From the NCBI GenBank assembly GCA_003543245.1, contig DPJB01000037.1, positions 448 to 37,891 on the forward strand: DNA of 37,444 nucleotides, written 5' to 3'. This DNA is from Moraxellaceae bacterium (GTDB taxonomy: Bacteria; Pseudomonadota; Gammaproteobacteria; Pseudomonadales; Moraxellaceae). Shown here one piece after another: positions 15,551 to 23,987 of this stretch. The translations under genes were made by a program, and so were the position numbers. The notes under the pieces are model-generated. The model did no database searches and was not told the origin of the DNA. It was given only the letters and a program-made list of their open reading frames with translations. Numbering within the stretch: the first letter of the stretch is position 1; every line of letters starts with the position of its first letter.

Positions 15551-18178
15551 TCAGGAGCGGGCTTGCAAGAGGCGCCCCAATGTTTCACCAAGATCTGCCG
15601 AAACAACTGCCTGATCAATGCTCTGCAGAGCCCGACAAGCCGCTTCTCGCCGGGTATCGTCGAGGTGAGGCCAGATTGACAATGCCCCCAGCAAGCGTGA
15701 AGCCAGCTGAGGATTTGTCACATCCAGTCTTGCCACCTGATCACACAGCAATTGATATCCACTTCCATCTGCCTGGTGAAAGCCGACCGGATTGGCATTG
15801 GCAAACTGGCCCAGCACGGCCCTGACCCGGTTGGGGCGAGTGGTATCGTAGTCCGGGTGCCCGATAAGCTGATCTATTCTGGCCACTACACCTGAGACAG
15901 GTGCACTTGCCTGAATCATGAACCACTGATCCATAACCAGTGACTCATGAGCCCAGCGCCGTGAAAAGTCCTCCAGACACTTGCCCGCTTCTGGCAGCCC
16001 CGCATGAACCAGTGATGTCAGTGCGGCTGCCTCATCCGTCATGTTGCGTGCGGACTGAAAGCGCTGGACAGCGATGTGAGCATGAGATGCCGAATAGTCA
16101 ACCAGCAACCCCATGGCGGTATTGGCAAGGCTGCGTTGCGCCACCGCATCAGCGCTGTAGACATATGCCTCTTCACAAGGTCGTTGGCAGAGCGACAGCA
16201 GCCATGACTCCAGTGCCTGAGTGAGTGCCGCACGCAGAGCCTGCCTGGCCCGATGCAAACGGCCCGGGTCAGATCCCCGTGCCTGCTCCAGCAATTGCCC
16301 GACAGTGGGAAGCTGCATAAGGCGCGCAGCCAGCGCAGCATCGCTGTTAGCAAGTGCAGGCAACATGTCAGCGAAAACAGCAAGGCACTCCGGATGGCAG
16401 CTGAGCGTCTCATCACTAGCCAGGCGCAGGATCTCGGCACTCAGTACGTCCTGTGCCATGCGCCAGCGATTGAAGCCATTACTGTCATGGCGCAGCAGAA
16501 AAAGCTGCTCATCAAGTGACAAGGCCTGCACCAGCAGCACTGGTGCCGAGAAGTCTCTCAGTAAGGAAACAACCGGAGCAGAGGAAACACCGGTAAAACA
16601 ATATTCATGGCTATCTTCATCCAGCACTACAACATGCTCCGTGAGAGCACTGCCATCAAGTGCAACAGGCATTTCACATCCATCCGGCCCCAGAAGCGCC
16701 AGACGAACCGGCATGGGCAATGGCTGCGGCAAAGGGAAGCCGTTAATGCGGCCCACACTCTGTGACAGTTGCAGCCTGTAGGTAGCAGTCGATGCGTCAT
16801 AGCACCCTGTAGCGGTGAGTACAGGCGTACCTGGCTGACGGTACCATTGCATGAAGCAGGACAGCTCGATACCGCTACCCTGACTCAGAGCGGTAACAAA
16901 GTCTTCCACCGTGACTGCCATGCCATCGTTTCTGGAGAAATAAAGATCACTTCCATCCCTGAACTTTTCGGGCCCTGTTACGGTATGGAGCATACGAACA
17001 ATTTCGGCGCCTTTTTCATATACCGTTGCAGTATAAAAATTATTGATCTCCACAAATGACTCAGGACGCACAGGGTGCGCCAGGGGGCCTGCATCTTCTG
17101 AAAACTGCCATGTACGCAGCATATTTACGTCTTCAATCCGCTGAACACTTGCCGAATGCATGTCTGCTGAAAACTGCTGGTCACGGAATACCGTAAATCC
17201 TTCCTTGAGACTTAACTGAAACCAGTCCCTGCACGTGACGCGGTTACCGCTCCAGTTATGAAAGTACTCATGCGCCACCACTGACTCAACACGATGAAAC
17301 CCGGCATCAGTCGTTGTCGCAGGATTCGCAAGGACACAACTCGTATTGAATATATTCAGCCCTTTGTTTTCCATGGCCCCCATATTGAAATGGGAGACCG
17401 CAACAATCATGAAGATATCCAGATCGTATTCCCGGCCATAAACCTCTTCATCCCAGCGCATTGCTCGCTTGAGGGATGACATGGCGTGGTCTACCTTGTC
17501 CAGATCATGGGGCTCGACATAAATACGAAGATCCACTTTCCGGCCGGATGCAGTAACAAAAAAATCATCAAGACTTACCAGATCGCCGGCCACCGCAGCA
17601 AACAGGTACGAAGGCTTCGGGAACGGATCCTCCCATGTCACAAAGTGACGACCACCTTCAATCTCCCCAGCACCAACAGGATTGCCATTGGATAACAGGA
17701 CAGGAAAACGTTTCTGGTCGGCTATCAGGGTGGTTGTAAACCTTGACATCACATCAGGACGGTCAGGGAAATAGGTTATTTTACGGAATCCTTCTGGCTC
17801 GCACTGCGTGCAGTACATCCCGCCGGATGCATAAAGACCCTCAAGAGCAGTGTTTTTTTCAGGATAAATACGAACCTTGCTCTTCAGGACAAAAAGCCCT
17901 TCCGGTACCCCACGGATAACCAGTTCCTCGCCCTCCTCCCGGAGGTTTTCCTCTGCTACGGGGCACCCATCAATCGACAGCGCCAATCGCTCAAGACCAA
18001 CACCATGAAGACGCAAGAGTGATTCAGACTGACCAGACACTCGATGAACATCAAGCTCAGCAGTCACCTCGGTAAATGCCTCATGAATATCAATCTGCAG
18101 TTTTACCTGATTTACTTTCCAGACTGGTGCAGTGTAATCGTCAAGAAAAATACTTTTTTTCGATGGCACTGTTGTCAT
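15551..18178 (-). CDS. pepN: Aminopeptidase N (M1 zinc metallopeptidase)
   Basis: 875 residues, the normal bacterial PepN length. It removes N-terminal residues from peptides in the cytoplasm. The exopeptidase motif GAMEN is at residues 267-271, and the zinc site HEYFH is at 303-307 with the third ligand Glu326 in SLKEGFTVF. A substrate-positioning Tyr is expected in NNFYTATVYEKGAEIVRML. The C-terminal helical domain is intact. A weak AGGT ribosome-binding site precedes ATG 18176-18178. It follows the DUF2797 gene by about 60 bases and may be the last gene of the nadK run. Confidence 0.96.
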   Translation of the reverse strand: MTTVPSKKSIFLDDYTAPVWKVNQVKLQIDIHEAFTEVTAELDVHRVSGQSESLLRLHGVGLERLALSIDGCPVAEENLREEGEELVIRGVPEGLFVLKSKVRIYPEKNTALEGLYASGGMYCTQCEPEGFRKITYFPDRPDVMSRFTTTLIADQKRFPVLLSNGNPVGAGEIEGGRHFVTWEDPFPKPSYLFAAVAGDLVSLDDFFVTASGRKVDLRIYVEPHDLDKVDHAMSSLKRAMRWDEEVYGREYDLDIFMIVAVSHFNMGAMENKGLNIFNTSCVLANPATTTDAGFHRVESVVAHEYFHNWSGNRVTCRDWFQLSLKEGFTVFRDQQFSADMHSASVQRIEDVNMLRTWQFSEDAGPLAHPVRPESFVEINNFYTATVYEKGAEIVRMLHTVTGPEKFRDGSDLYFSRNDGMAVTVEDFVTALSQGSGIELSCFMQWYRQPGTPVLTATGCYDASTATYRLQLSQSVGRINGFPLPQPLPMPVRLALLGPDGCEMPVALDGSALTEHVVVLDEDSHEYCFTGVSSAPVVSLLRDFSAPVLLVQALSLDEQLFLLRHDSNGFNRWRMAQDVLSAEILRLASDETLSCHPECLAVFADMLPALANSDAALAARLMQLPTVGQLLEQARGSDPGRLHRARQALRAALTQALESWLLSLCQRPCEEAYVYSADAVAQRSLANTAMGLLVDYSASHAHIAVQRFQSARNMTDEAAALTSLVHAGLPEAGKCLEDFSRRWAHESLVMDQWFMIQASAPVSGVVARIDQLIGHPDYDTTRPNRVRAVLGQFANANPVGFHQADGSGYQLLCDQVARLDVTNPQLASRLLGALSIWPHLDDTRREAACRALQSIDQAVVSADLGETLGRLLQARS

Positions 18179-18238
18179 TTAATGTGACCTGAAATTTCAA
18201 TATGATAAAAACAGATGGAAAGACAACGGGCAGACCAC

Positions 18239-19054
18239 TTAAACAGTCAGAAGTTCCACCTGATACGCCGTGTACTTCCGGATATTGATGACACCGGTAT
18301 CCAGTAACAGATACTGCCCTTTTATTCCCGTGAGGGTGCCAATGACATCCGGTGATTTTTCAAGATTGAAAGATGTCACTTTCCCCGGATACTGGAGTAC
18401 GGGATACCGGAATGTTTCCGCTGATGCATCTGGCAAATAATGAATCTGGCCAGGGAACTGCTGAATAATCTCATTGATCTCAGGCTCGCAGAGGGCAAGC
18501 AGACGATCACGTTCAGCGATCAGGTCAATCGGGTCACTATCCCCCTTGATAAGGGCCTGCCAGTTGGTCTTGTCCGCCACATGCCGGGCCAATGCAACTT
18601 CCAGAAGGCCTGACAGATACCGTGTTGCTACGCGAAAGACAGGAAGTGCCTGCGATGCGCCCTGATCAAGCCAGCGTGTAGGTAACTGCGTCTCACGGGT
18701 TATACCAACCTTGAGACCGGAAGAATTGGCCAGATATACCACGTGGGAAATCATGCAATGGGTTTCGCCCCATGCCGGTTCGCGACAAGTGCCCAGATGG
18801 TAATGACAGGTTTCCGGCTTCAGGATGCACATGTCACATGCGGCAAGCTTCCTGAAACAGACAAAACAATAGCCTTGATTATAGGATTTTGGCGTCTTGC
18901 GATTGCATGCAACACAATTGATGATGCCCTGATACCGTAAATGCAGGGTATTTCCCAGAAAAGGCGCCAAGGGAACAGAAAAGTCGCCCATTGGCAGAAA
19001 ATAGCAAACCGGATCTGCCGGCTCCGCCCGCAACTTGCGTAAGTTCCCTTGCAT
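18239..19054 (-). CDS. DUF2797 family cysteine-rich protein
   Basis: 271 residues. The N-terminal half is rich in paired cysteines that look like zinc-binding knuckles: Cys47/Cys50, Cys63/Cys66, Cys73/Cys76, then Cys83, Cys90 and Cys100 with nearby His residues. A conserved centre follows (HVVYLANSSGLKVGITRE, then PTRWLDQGASQAL), typical of DUF2797. The VYLA...KVGIT strand pattern is reminiscent of GIY-YIG nuclease cores, but I do not claim activity. A GAGG ribosome-binding site lies 5 bases before ATG 19052-19054. Its linkage to nadK, DUF1315 and pepN resembles pseudomonad genomes. Molecular function unknown. Confidence 0.85.
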   Translation of the reverse strand: MQGNLRKLRAEPADPVCYFLPMGDFSVPLAPFLGNTLHLRYQGIINCVACNRKTPKSYNQGYCFVCFRKLAACDMCILKPETCHYHLGTCREPAWGETHCMISHVVYLANSSGLKVGITRETQLPTRWLDQGASQALPVFRVATRYLSGLLEVALARHVADKTNWQALIKGDSDPIDLIAERDRLLALCEPEINEIIQQFPGQIHYLPDASAETFRYPVLQYPGKVTSFNLEKSPDVIGTLTGIKGQYLLLDTGVINIRKYTAYQVELLTV

Positions 19055-19100
19055 CGTTACCTCTTGCCACAGGTATTTTTACTTTCAGGCGGGCTTGGTA

Positions 19101-19397
19101 TCAGTGACGGAATGTCACCGGCTTCTCATGATCATCGTGATCGTCATGAGTCGACTCACAGACCTCCCCTTCCTGCTTGTCACCCTTGTCGATGTAACCG
19201 GTACGCTGGTTTTCTGGCAGATGATGATGCTCCCAGGCAATCACCGCCTGCATACAGGTGGCCCGCTGTGCATCAGTAATCCGGCGACCATCTGGCCACT
19301 TGCTGGTCTCGATGGCAAGTCGAAAGCTTTCCACAAGTTCTGGAGTCAACGACTCAAGCATCCTGTTTATGGTGGTTTCGTTCATGGATTCAGACAT
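19101..19397 (-). CDS. DUF1315 (YeaC-like) family protein
   Basis: 98 residues. The segment LESLTPELVESFRLAIETSKWPDGRRITDAQR matches (read in pieces) the E. coli YeaC pattern of a Leu-rich helix, then TGKWPDG and LTxEQ. The C-terminus is His/Asp-rich (STHDDHDDHEKP), which could bind metal but may simply be disordered. AGGAG precedes ATG 19395-19397 by six bases; a second Met four codons on (19383-19385) lacks this spacing. The gene starts 15 bases after nadK stops, so they are co-transcribed. Function unknown. Confidence 0.82.
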   Translation of the reverse strand: MSESMNETTINRMLESLTPELVESFRLAIETSKWPDGRRITDAQRATCMQAVIAWEHHHLPENQRTGYIDKGDKQEGEVCESTHDDHDDHEKPVTFRH

Positions 19398-19412
19398 CAG
19401 AATACTCCTGAA

Positions 19413-20300
19413 TTAATCACCCGGACTGGTGAGATGACTGCTCCAGCCCAGCTTTGTACGGCACGCCTCATAAAAGTCATGTCCTGGCGGATGAATGACA
19501 CGCAGCTTGAACGGGTGTTTGTTTACATATACCCAGTCTCCAGCCCGCAGGGCGGGACCGGTCTGGGCATCACAACTCACCACCGGGCAAATCTCATCCG
19601 TGCAAATCAGCAGCTTGATCTCACTATTGGCATCAACCACGATGGGGCGACTGGACAGCGTATGCGGGTGCATGGGCACAAGCACCATGGCATCAAGCCG
19701 CGGGTGCATGATGGGGCCACCACCCGAAAGTGCGTATGCAGTTGAGCCTGTAGGTGTAGCAATAATGAGTCCGTCGGAGCGCTGGCGATATACAAACTGC
19801 CCTTCAATATAGAGCTCGAATTCGATCATGTGCACCGACTTTCCGGCATGCAACACGATATCGTTAAGGGCAATTCCCTCGCCTATGGGATTACCAGCAG
19901 ACTTGACCTCCATGCTGAGCAGGAATCGCTGCTCAATGGCGTAATCACCATCCAGGACGGCACCAATCTTGGTGTCGATCTTGTCTGGTGAAACATCAGT
20001 CAGAAACCCCAGTCGGCCACGATTGACCCCCAGCACGGGCTTGTTAAACCGCGCAAGCGATCTGGCCGCATGCAGGAAAGAGCCATCGCCCCCAACCACA
20101 ATAACGAGGTCACAAGCCTCACCCAGCATCGCACGGCTGCAAACCTGAAGTCCCGGTCGCTCCATCAGTGATGCGGTATCTTCATCAAAAATGACTTTAA
20201 GTCCACGTCCTTCCAGAAACTGGAGCAAGTACTCCAGGGTATCAACCACCCCAATATTGCCGGGGCGGCCCATAAGGCCAACATTTCGAAACTGTTCCAT
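19413..20300 (-). CDS. nadK: NAD kinase
   Basis: 295 residues. It phosphorylates NAD to NADP with ATP or polyphosphate; the only route to NADP in most bacteria. The GGDG motif is at 70-73 (catalytic Asp72, in VVGGDGSFLHAAR), the NRGRLGFLTD segment is at 93-102, the conserved ALNDIVLH is at 144-151, and the diglycine-rich TPTGSTAYALSGGGPI substrate loop follows. The ATG directly abuts the stop codon of the upstream cNMP/rhodanese gene (TAAATG), which indicates tight translational coupling. Confidence 0.97.
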   Translation of the reverse strand: MEQFRNVGLMGRPGNIGVVDTLEYLLQFLEGRGLKVIFDEDTASLMERPGLQVCSRAMLGEACDLVIVVGGDGSFLHAARSLARFNKPVLGVNRGRLGFLTDVSPDKIDTKIGAVLDGDYAIEQRFLLSMEVKSAGNPIGEGIALNDIVLHAGKSVHMIEFELYIEGQFVYRQRSDGLIIATPTGSTAYALSGGGPIMHPRLDAMVLVPMHPHTLSSRPIVVDANSEIKLLICTDEICPVVSCDAQTGPALRAGDWVYVNKHPFKLRVIHPPGHDFYEACRTKLGWSSHLTSPGD

Positions 20301-21374
20301 TTATTCGTTAACCAGAAAGCGGGATCGTTCTGACGGCATTAGTGCGGTCAGCCCTCCATCAAGAATACGGGCATCATATCCCATTACTCCGAGCAAGAAC
20401 GCTGCTGCTGCACTGCGACGTCCGGTGTCACAATAAACTATGTAGCGCTTATCGGTAGGCAGCATGTGTGCTTTTATGCGCAGCGCCTGCAAGGGTAGCC
20501 GCAAGGCTCCCTTCAATGTTCCCCTTGCCTGCTCATCTGAGAGTCGCACATCAAGCCACTCATACTCCCCGCTTGCCACTGCGTTTACCGCATCACTGAA
20601 ATCGATCAATGCAAGCGAAGGCGCTTTAAGCAGTTCATCAAAGTCCTGCTTGTCCAGACGCATCAGCACCCCATCGGACTCCATCACTACGTCAGCATTT
20701 CTTGGCCCTTCCGTTAAAAGCCCTTCCTCACCGAAATACTGCCCTTTCTGCAGGACAGCCAATGTCACAGGTCCTTTATCACCAGGCAAACGAACCTCTG
20801 CAGAGCCAGCCTTGATAAAGTAGCAGCTATCTGAAAGATCGCCTTGCTTGATGATGGTTTGCCCTTTGCGAACAGGCTCCGGCTTAAGCCGTCGAAAAAG
20901 TTCAACAATATTTGATGGTGGCAGCCTGTAAAAAAGGCGGGACTGCAGCAAACGGGAAATCCAGCTATTGTCCTCACCGGGCTGCAAGGCAGCCAGCTCG
21001 CGCTGCAAGGTTTCGGTTGCCTGATCCCACGCCAGGACTCGATCCAGTCGTTTGCTTTCAAAACGGAGGATATTGATAGCCGTTTTTGCACGAACAGTAA
21101 CCGCTCGGGGTTGCTCGGAGGCAATTGCATGTGATGCCTCTATGTCTCCCGCATCAAGTACCTGCTGCTCTCCCGCTTCATTTTCAAGCGTGACCGCACC
21201 ACTGAGAAGATAGATGGTATAGCCGTCACGCTCACCACGACGACAGACCTCGGAGCCGGCAGGAAGTGCTTCTATACCCTGCCCCTCCAGCAAGTAATCA
21301 AGTCTCTGTGCCGACAATGCATTGAGTGGCACAAATGTCTGAAGCAGGGTTCGACTGATTCGGGGAGCAGCCAT
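20301..21374 (-). CDS. Cyclic-nucleotide-binding / rhodanese domain protein
   Basis: 357 residues from ATG 21372-21374, which has GAGGTG six bases upstream; the longer open frame (33 more codons) overlaps the end of the preceding gene and is unlikely. Domains in order: a degenerate cNMP-binding-like domain (about 14-115), a canonical cNMP-binding domain (145-250) with the phosphate-binding cassette FGEEGLLTEGPRNADV (214-229; Glu216, Arg225), and a rhodanese domain (268-345) with the active-site loop CDTGRRS (Cys315). There is no DNA-binding HTH, so it is not a CRP-like regulator. Its coupling to nadK suggests a link between a second messenger, sulfur or redox chemistry and NADP supply, but that is inference. 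Confidence 0.85.
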   Translation of the reverse strand: MAAPRISRTLLQTFVPLNALSAQRLDYLLEGQGIEALPAGSEVCRRGERDGYTIYLLSGAVTLENEAGEQQVLDAGDIEASHAIASEQPRAVTVRAKTAINILRFESKRLDRVLAWDQATETLQRELAALQPGEDNSWISRLLQSRLFYRLPPSNIVELFRRLKPEPVRKGQTIIKQGDLSDSCYFIKAGSAEVRLPGDKGPVTLAVLQKGQYFGEEGLLTEGPRNADVVMESDGVLMRLDKQDFDELLKAPSLALIDFSDAVNAVASGEYEWLDVRLSDEQARGTLKGALRLPLQALRIKAHMLPTDKRYIVYCDTGRRSAAAAFLLGVMGYDARILDGGLTALMPSERSRFLVNE

Positions 21375-21384
21375 ACGATTCACC

Positions 21385-22329
21385 TCAAGCTGCCTTTGCA
21401 AGGCCGTGGCCACGACGGCCCTGCAAGCCACCCGTATGCAGGGCGAGAATAGTGTATTCCCGCGGAATGACACGGCTCTCGAACATTTGTTGAAGCGCAG
21501 CCATCATTCGAACGGTATACACCGGGTCCAGAGCAATCCCCTGTTCTGCCTCAAAGCTTTTCAACTGATCCTCCAACACGAACGGCAACCGGCGATGGGA
21601 GCGCATACCGGGTGTCTCATGCAATCTCCAACCTGCTCCGGCATGCATTTCGGGCAACTGGTCGGCAATTCGTGATGCAAGGGTATCATCATGGAAGGCC
21701 TGAAATCCCCACACCTGAAATCTTGATGGCAGTGCCTTTATCAGGCCTGCGAAGGTTGTCCCGGAGCCAACAGGCACAGCAAGCAGGACGTCGCCAGTAA
21801 CCTGCTGGGCAAGCTCGGCGGCAAGATGCGCAACACCTGCATGCCCTGGCAGCCCGCTCCCTCCCTCTGGAATCAGCCAGGCGGGTCCATAAGGCTTTGC
21901 CAGCCCGGCAAGTCCTTCATCCGTATTGCGCTGCCGGTAATTTTCACGTGAAACAAACTGTATCGTCATGCCTGCGTCAATGGCATCTTGCAATGTTGCC
22001 GTCATCACTGGCTCGCCCCTTACAAGGCCGATGGTACTAAAGCCAAAACGGCGCCCAGCCAGTGCCAACGCATGCAAATGATTAGACCACGCTCCACCAA
22101 CACTGATCAGACGCGTATAACCTGCTGCCCTGGCTGCGATCAGGTGTCCTGCAAGCTTGCACCACTTGTTTCCACCAAGCTCAGGATCACGCAGATCCTC
22201 GCGCTTCATGAACACCCGACGGGAGCCCTGCCCGGTCAAGCCGCGAAGCTCCTGTAGAGGAGTAGGCGCTAAAAATTCGGGGAACAAGGAGGCAATCACG
22301 TCAAAAGCCTCAGCGGAACCGGAGGACAT
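21385..22329 (-). CDS. PLP-dependent ACC deaminase / D-cysteine desulfhydrase-like enzyme
   Basis: 314 residues from ATG 22327-22329, which overlaps the end of the upstream gene by 20 bases; the ribosome-binding site is weak. It is a fold-type II PLP enzyme. The PLP lysine is Lys55 in ELGGNKWCKL, and the SVGGAWSNHLHALA block (77-90) gives Ser82-Asn83. It also has the phosphate-cup glycine run VPVGSGTTFAGL. This matches the ACC deaminase/D-cysteine desulfhydrase branch, including the putative pyridoxal-dependent deaminases common in gammaproteobacteria. The residues seen do not distinguish ring-opening ACC deamination from D-cysteine desulfhydration; the latter is more likely outside plant-associated bacteria. 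It stops 10 bases before the cNMP/rhodanese gene. Confidence 0.85.
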   Translation of the reverse strand: MSSGSAEAFDVIASLFPEFLAPTPLQELRGLTGQGSRRVFMKREDLRDPELGGNKWCKLAGHLIAARAAGYTRLISVGGAWSNHLHALALAGRRFGFSTIGLVRGEPVMTATLQDAIDAGMTIQFVSRENYRQRNTDEGLAGLAKPYGPAWLIPEGGSGLPGHAGVAHLAAELAQQVTGDVLLAVPVGSGTTFAGLIKALPSRFQVWGFQAFHDDTLASRIADQLPEMHAGAGWRLHETPGMRSHRRLPFVLEDQLKSFEAEQGIALDPVYTVRMMAALQQMFESRVIPREYTILALHTGGLQGRRGHGLAKAA

Positions 22330-23824
22330 TATCAATCGCAGAATCGGCACCTTGATGACGAGCACAACGATCAGACTGCCCGGCCACAAATCTGGTAGGA
22401 GAATCCGTACGGATCAGTCGCGCATCACAGCACTTTGATTCGCCAAGAGGGGCATTGCACCGTGGGTTTTCATAGTGGGCCAGCCAGAGACGATACTGGT
22501 CTTCGGCCACAAGGCACTTGGCAGCAGCATAACCAACCGGATTTTCAACATATCGCTCCAGATCTGCTACCGGAACGGAAACATGACCAGCACCAGGATG
22601 AAAAACCACAAAACTCATGCCAAGAGCTTCAAGTCGATGCAAGAAAGCATCTGCGGCCATTTCCTCGCGTTGCGACACGCTGGCCTTGATTTCTGCCAAT
22701 TCCTTGCTGAGGTTGGCCAGTGTTTCATCCCTGTAGGCCACTTCTGCCCGTAGCGAATCAAGCTGTAATCGATGAGTCGATGCCTCTTCAGTCAGACGCT
22801 GGTCAAGCGCAAGCTGAAACTCGGCCTGCAGGCGCTGTTCACGCATGCTGAACTCGCGCTCTCTCTGGGCCATAAGCTCCTGAAGCTTCTGGGTTTCCTC
22901 GCCCAGACGCTCCTGCATAAGTGCCGCAAGCTGCTCTTCATGCATTCGGCGTTCATCGGCAAGGCCCTGCTCAAGCCGAGCCATACTGGACATTTGCTGA
23001 CGCAAGCTTTCAACCAGCTCGCGTTGTGCATCTGCCTGAGTACGCTGAGCCTGGTGCTGGCTCAGTAATTTTGCGTTTTGAGCTTCAAGAATATCCAGCT
23101 GTTGCTGATGCAGGAATCCAAGTCTGGCAATTGTCTCGTTTTTGTCATTTTCCAGAGTGGTAATACGAAGCTGCTGTTCACCAAGGCGCGCAAGCATTTT
23201 CTCCCGTTCCACCGTCCACTCTGCGGGAGGCACAGGAGCTGCCAACGGCGCCGCAGGCGCGGAAGATGTAAGCACAGGCAGATCGGAATCAGTCAGAACC
23301 GGAATATCTGCCTCAGAGGCAGCTGGTGCCACAGGAGCCGCAGCATAAGTTGCAGCAGGAGCTGCCGCGCTACGTTGCGGACGCAAGCTGAATCGAGACG
23401 CAGCTCGTTCAGTCTCTTGCTGGATCTGGGCAAACGTATTTTGTGCAGACCCCATCTGGGGGTCCCACAGCTTTGGCGCATGCCAGGATATGGAGCACTG
23501 GCTCCGGCAAACAAGCCGGATAGGTCCGCCCCCCAGATCCGGGCCACGACCGGCAATTTCCGCCATGTGGCGTAATGGCAGGTTCCAGCTTCGCTCTGCG
23601 AAGCCCCCTTCATCAAAGGCAATGGTGAACAGCACGACGCCATTGACCTGAAGATTGTCATCGAGCTGCACATAGGCGGCCCGCTTTTCCTCATGGGCAT
23701 AGGCCAGAAGACCGACATATCCGTCAAGAGTGGCCTCGAAATCCGAGAACATCATGCTTTTGTCGATGCTCTCGCCATCCCAGAAAAAAACCAGCTCAGA
23801 TGAAGCCAGATAGGTTTCAAACAT
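22310..23824 (-). CDS. Coiled-coil protein of unknown function heading the nadK/pepN run
   Basis: 504 residues; I do not recognise the family. A globular N-terminal part (about 1-145, including WDGESIDKSMMF and SWNLPLRHMAEIAGRGPDLGGG) is followed by an Ala/Pro-rich linker (about 152-200) containing the tandem DIPVLTDS/DLPVLTSS. A long Gln/Glu/Arg-rich coiled coil (about 205-395) comes next, then a compact C-terminal domain (400-504). The C-terminal domain has Cys456, Cys465, Cys466, Cys487 and His490, which could bind zinc. It has no signal peptide or membrane segment, so it should be cytoplasmic. The start lacks a clear Shine-Dalgarno. It overlaps the ACC-deaminase-like gene and is probably the first gene of the operon. 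The architecture suggests a scaffold or nucleic-acid-associated protein, which is only a guess. Confidence 0.78.
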   Translation of the reverse strand: MFETYLASSELVFFWDGESIDKSMMFSDFEATLDGYVGLLAYAHEEKRAAYVQLDDNLQVNGVVLFTIAFDEGGFAERSWNLPLRHMAEIAGRGPDLGGGPIRLVCRSQCSISWHAPKLWDPQMGSAQNTFAQIQQETERAASRFSLRPQRSAAAPAATYAAAPVAPAASEADIPVLTDSDLPVLTSSAPAAPLAAPVPPAEWTVEREKMLARLGEQQLRITTLENDKNETIARLGFLHQQQLDILEAQNAKLLSQHQAQRTQADAQRELVESLRQQMSSMARLEQGLADERRMHEEQLAALMQERLGEETQKLQELMAQREREFSMREQRLQAEFQLALDQRLTEEASTHRLQLDSLRAEVAYRDETLANLSKELAEIKASVSQREEMAADAFLHRLEALGMSFVVFHPGAGHVSVPVADLERYVENPVGYAAAKCLVAEDQYRLWLAHYENPRCNAPLGESKCCDARLIRTDSPTRFVAGQSDRCARHQGADSAIDNVLRFR

Positions 23825-23919
23825 GGCAGGGGGCCGGATACGTGTGAGGACTTGTCATGCGCGCCAGCTCCTTTTTATGCGCTTATGCTTATCGCCATGA
23901 GCATAGCCCCAGGCCAGGC

Positions 23920-23951
23920 AAAAACAAAGGGCTGCCGATGGCAGCCCTTTG
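23920..23951 (-). terminator. Rho-independent terminator after fadH
   Basis: A 12-bp stem, CAAAGGGCTGCC (23925-23936) with GGCAGCCCTTTG (23940-23951), and a 3-nt loop. AAAAA at 23920-23924 reads as TTTTT on the minus strand. It lies 36 bases past the fadH stop and isolates fadH from the downstream coiled-coil gene. Confidence 0.9.
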
Positions 23952-23987
23952 CACAAACGGTCACAAATCAACTATAAGCCAGAATAT

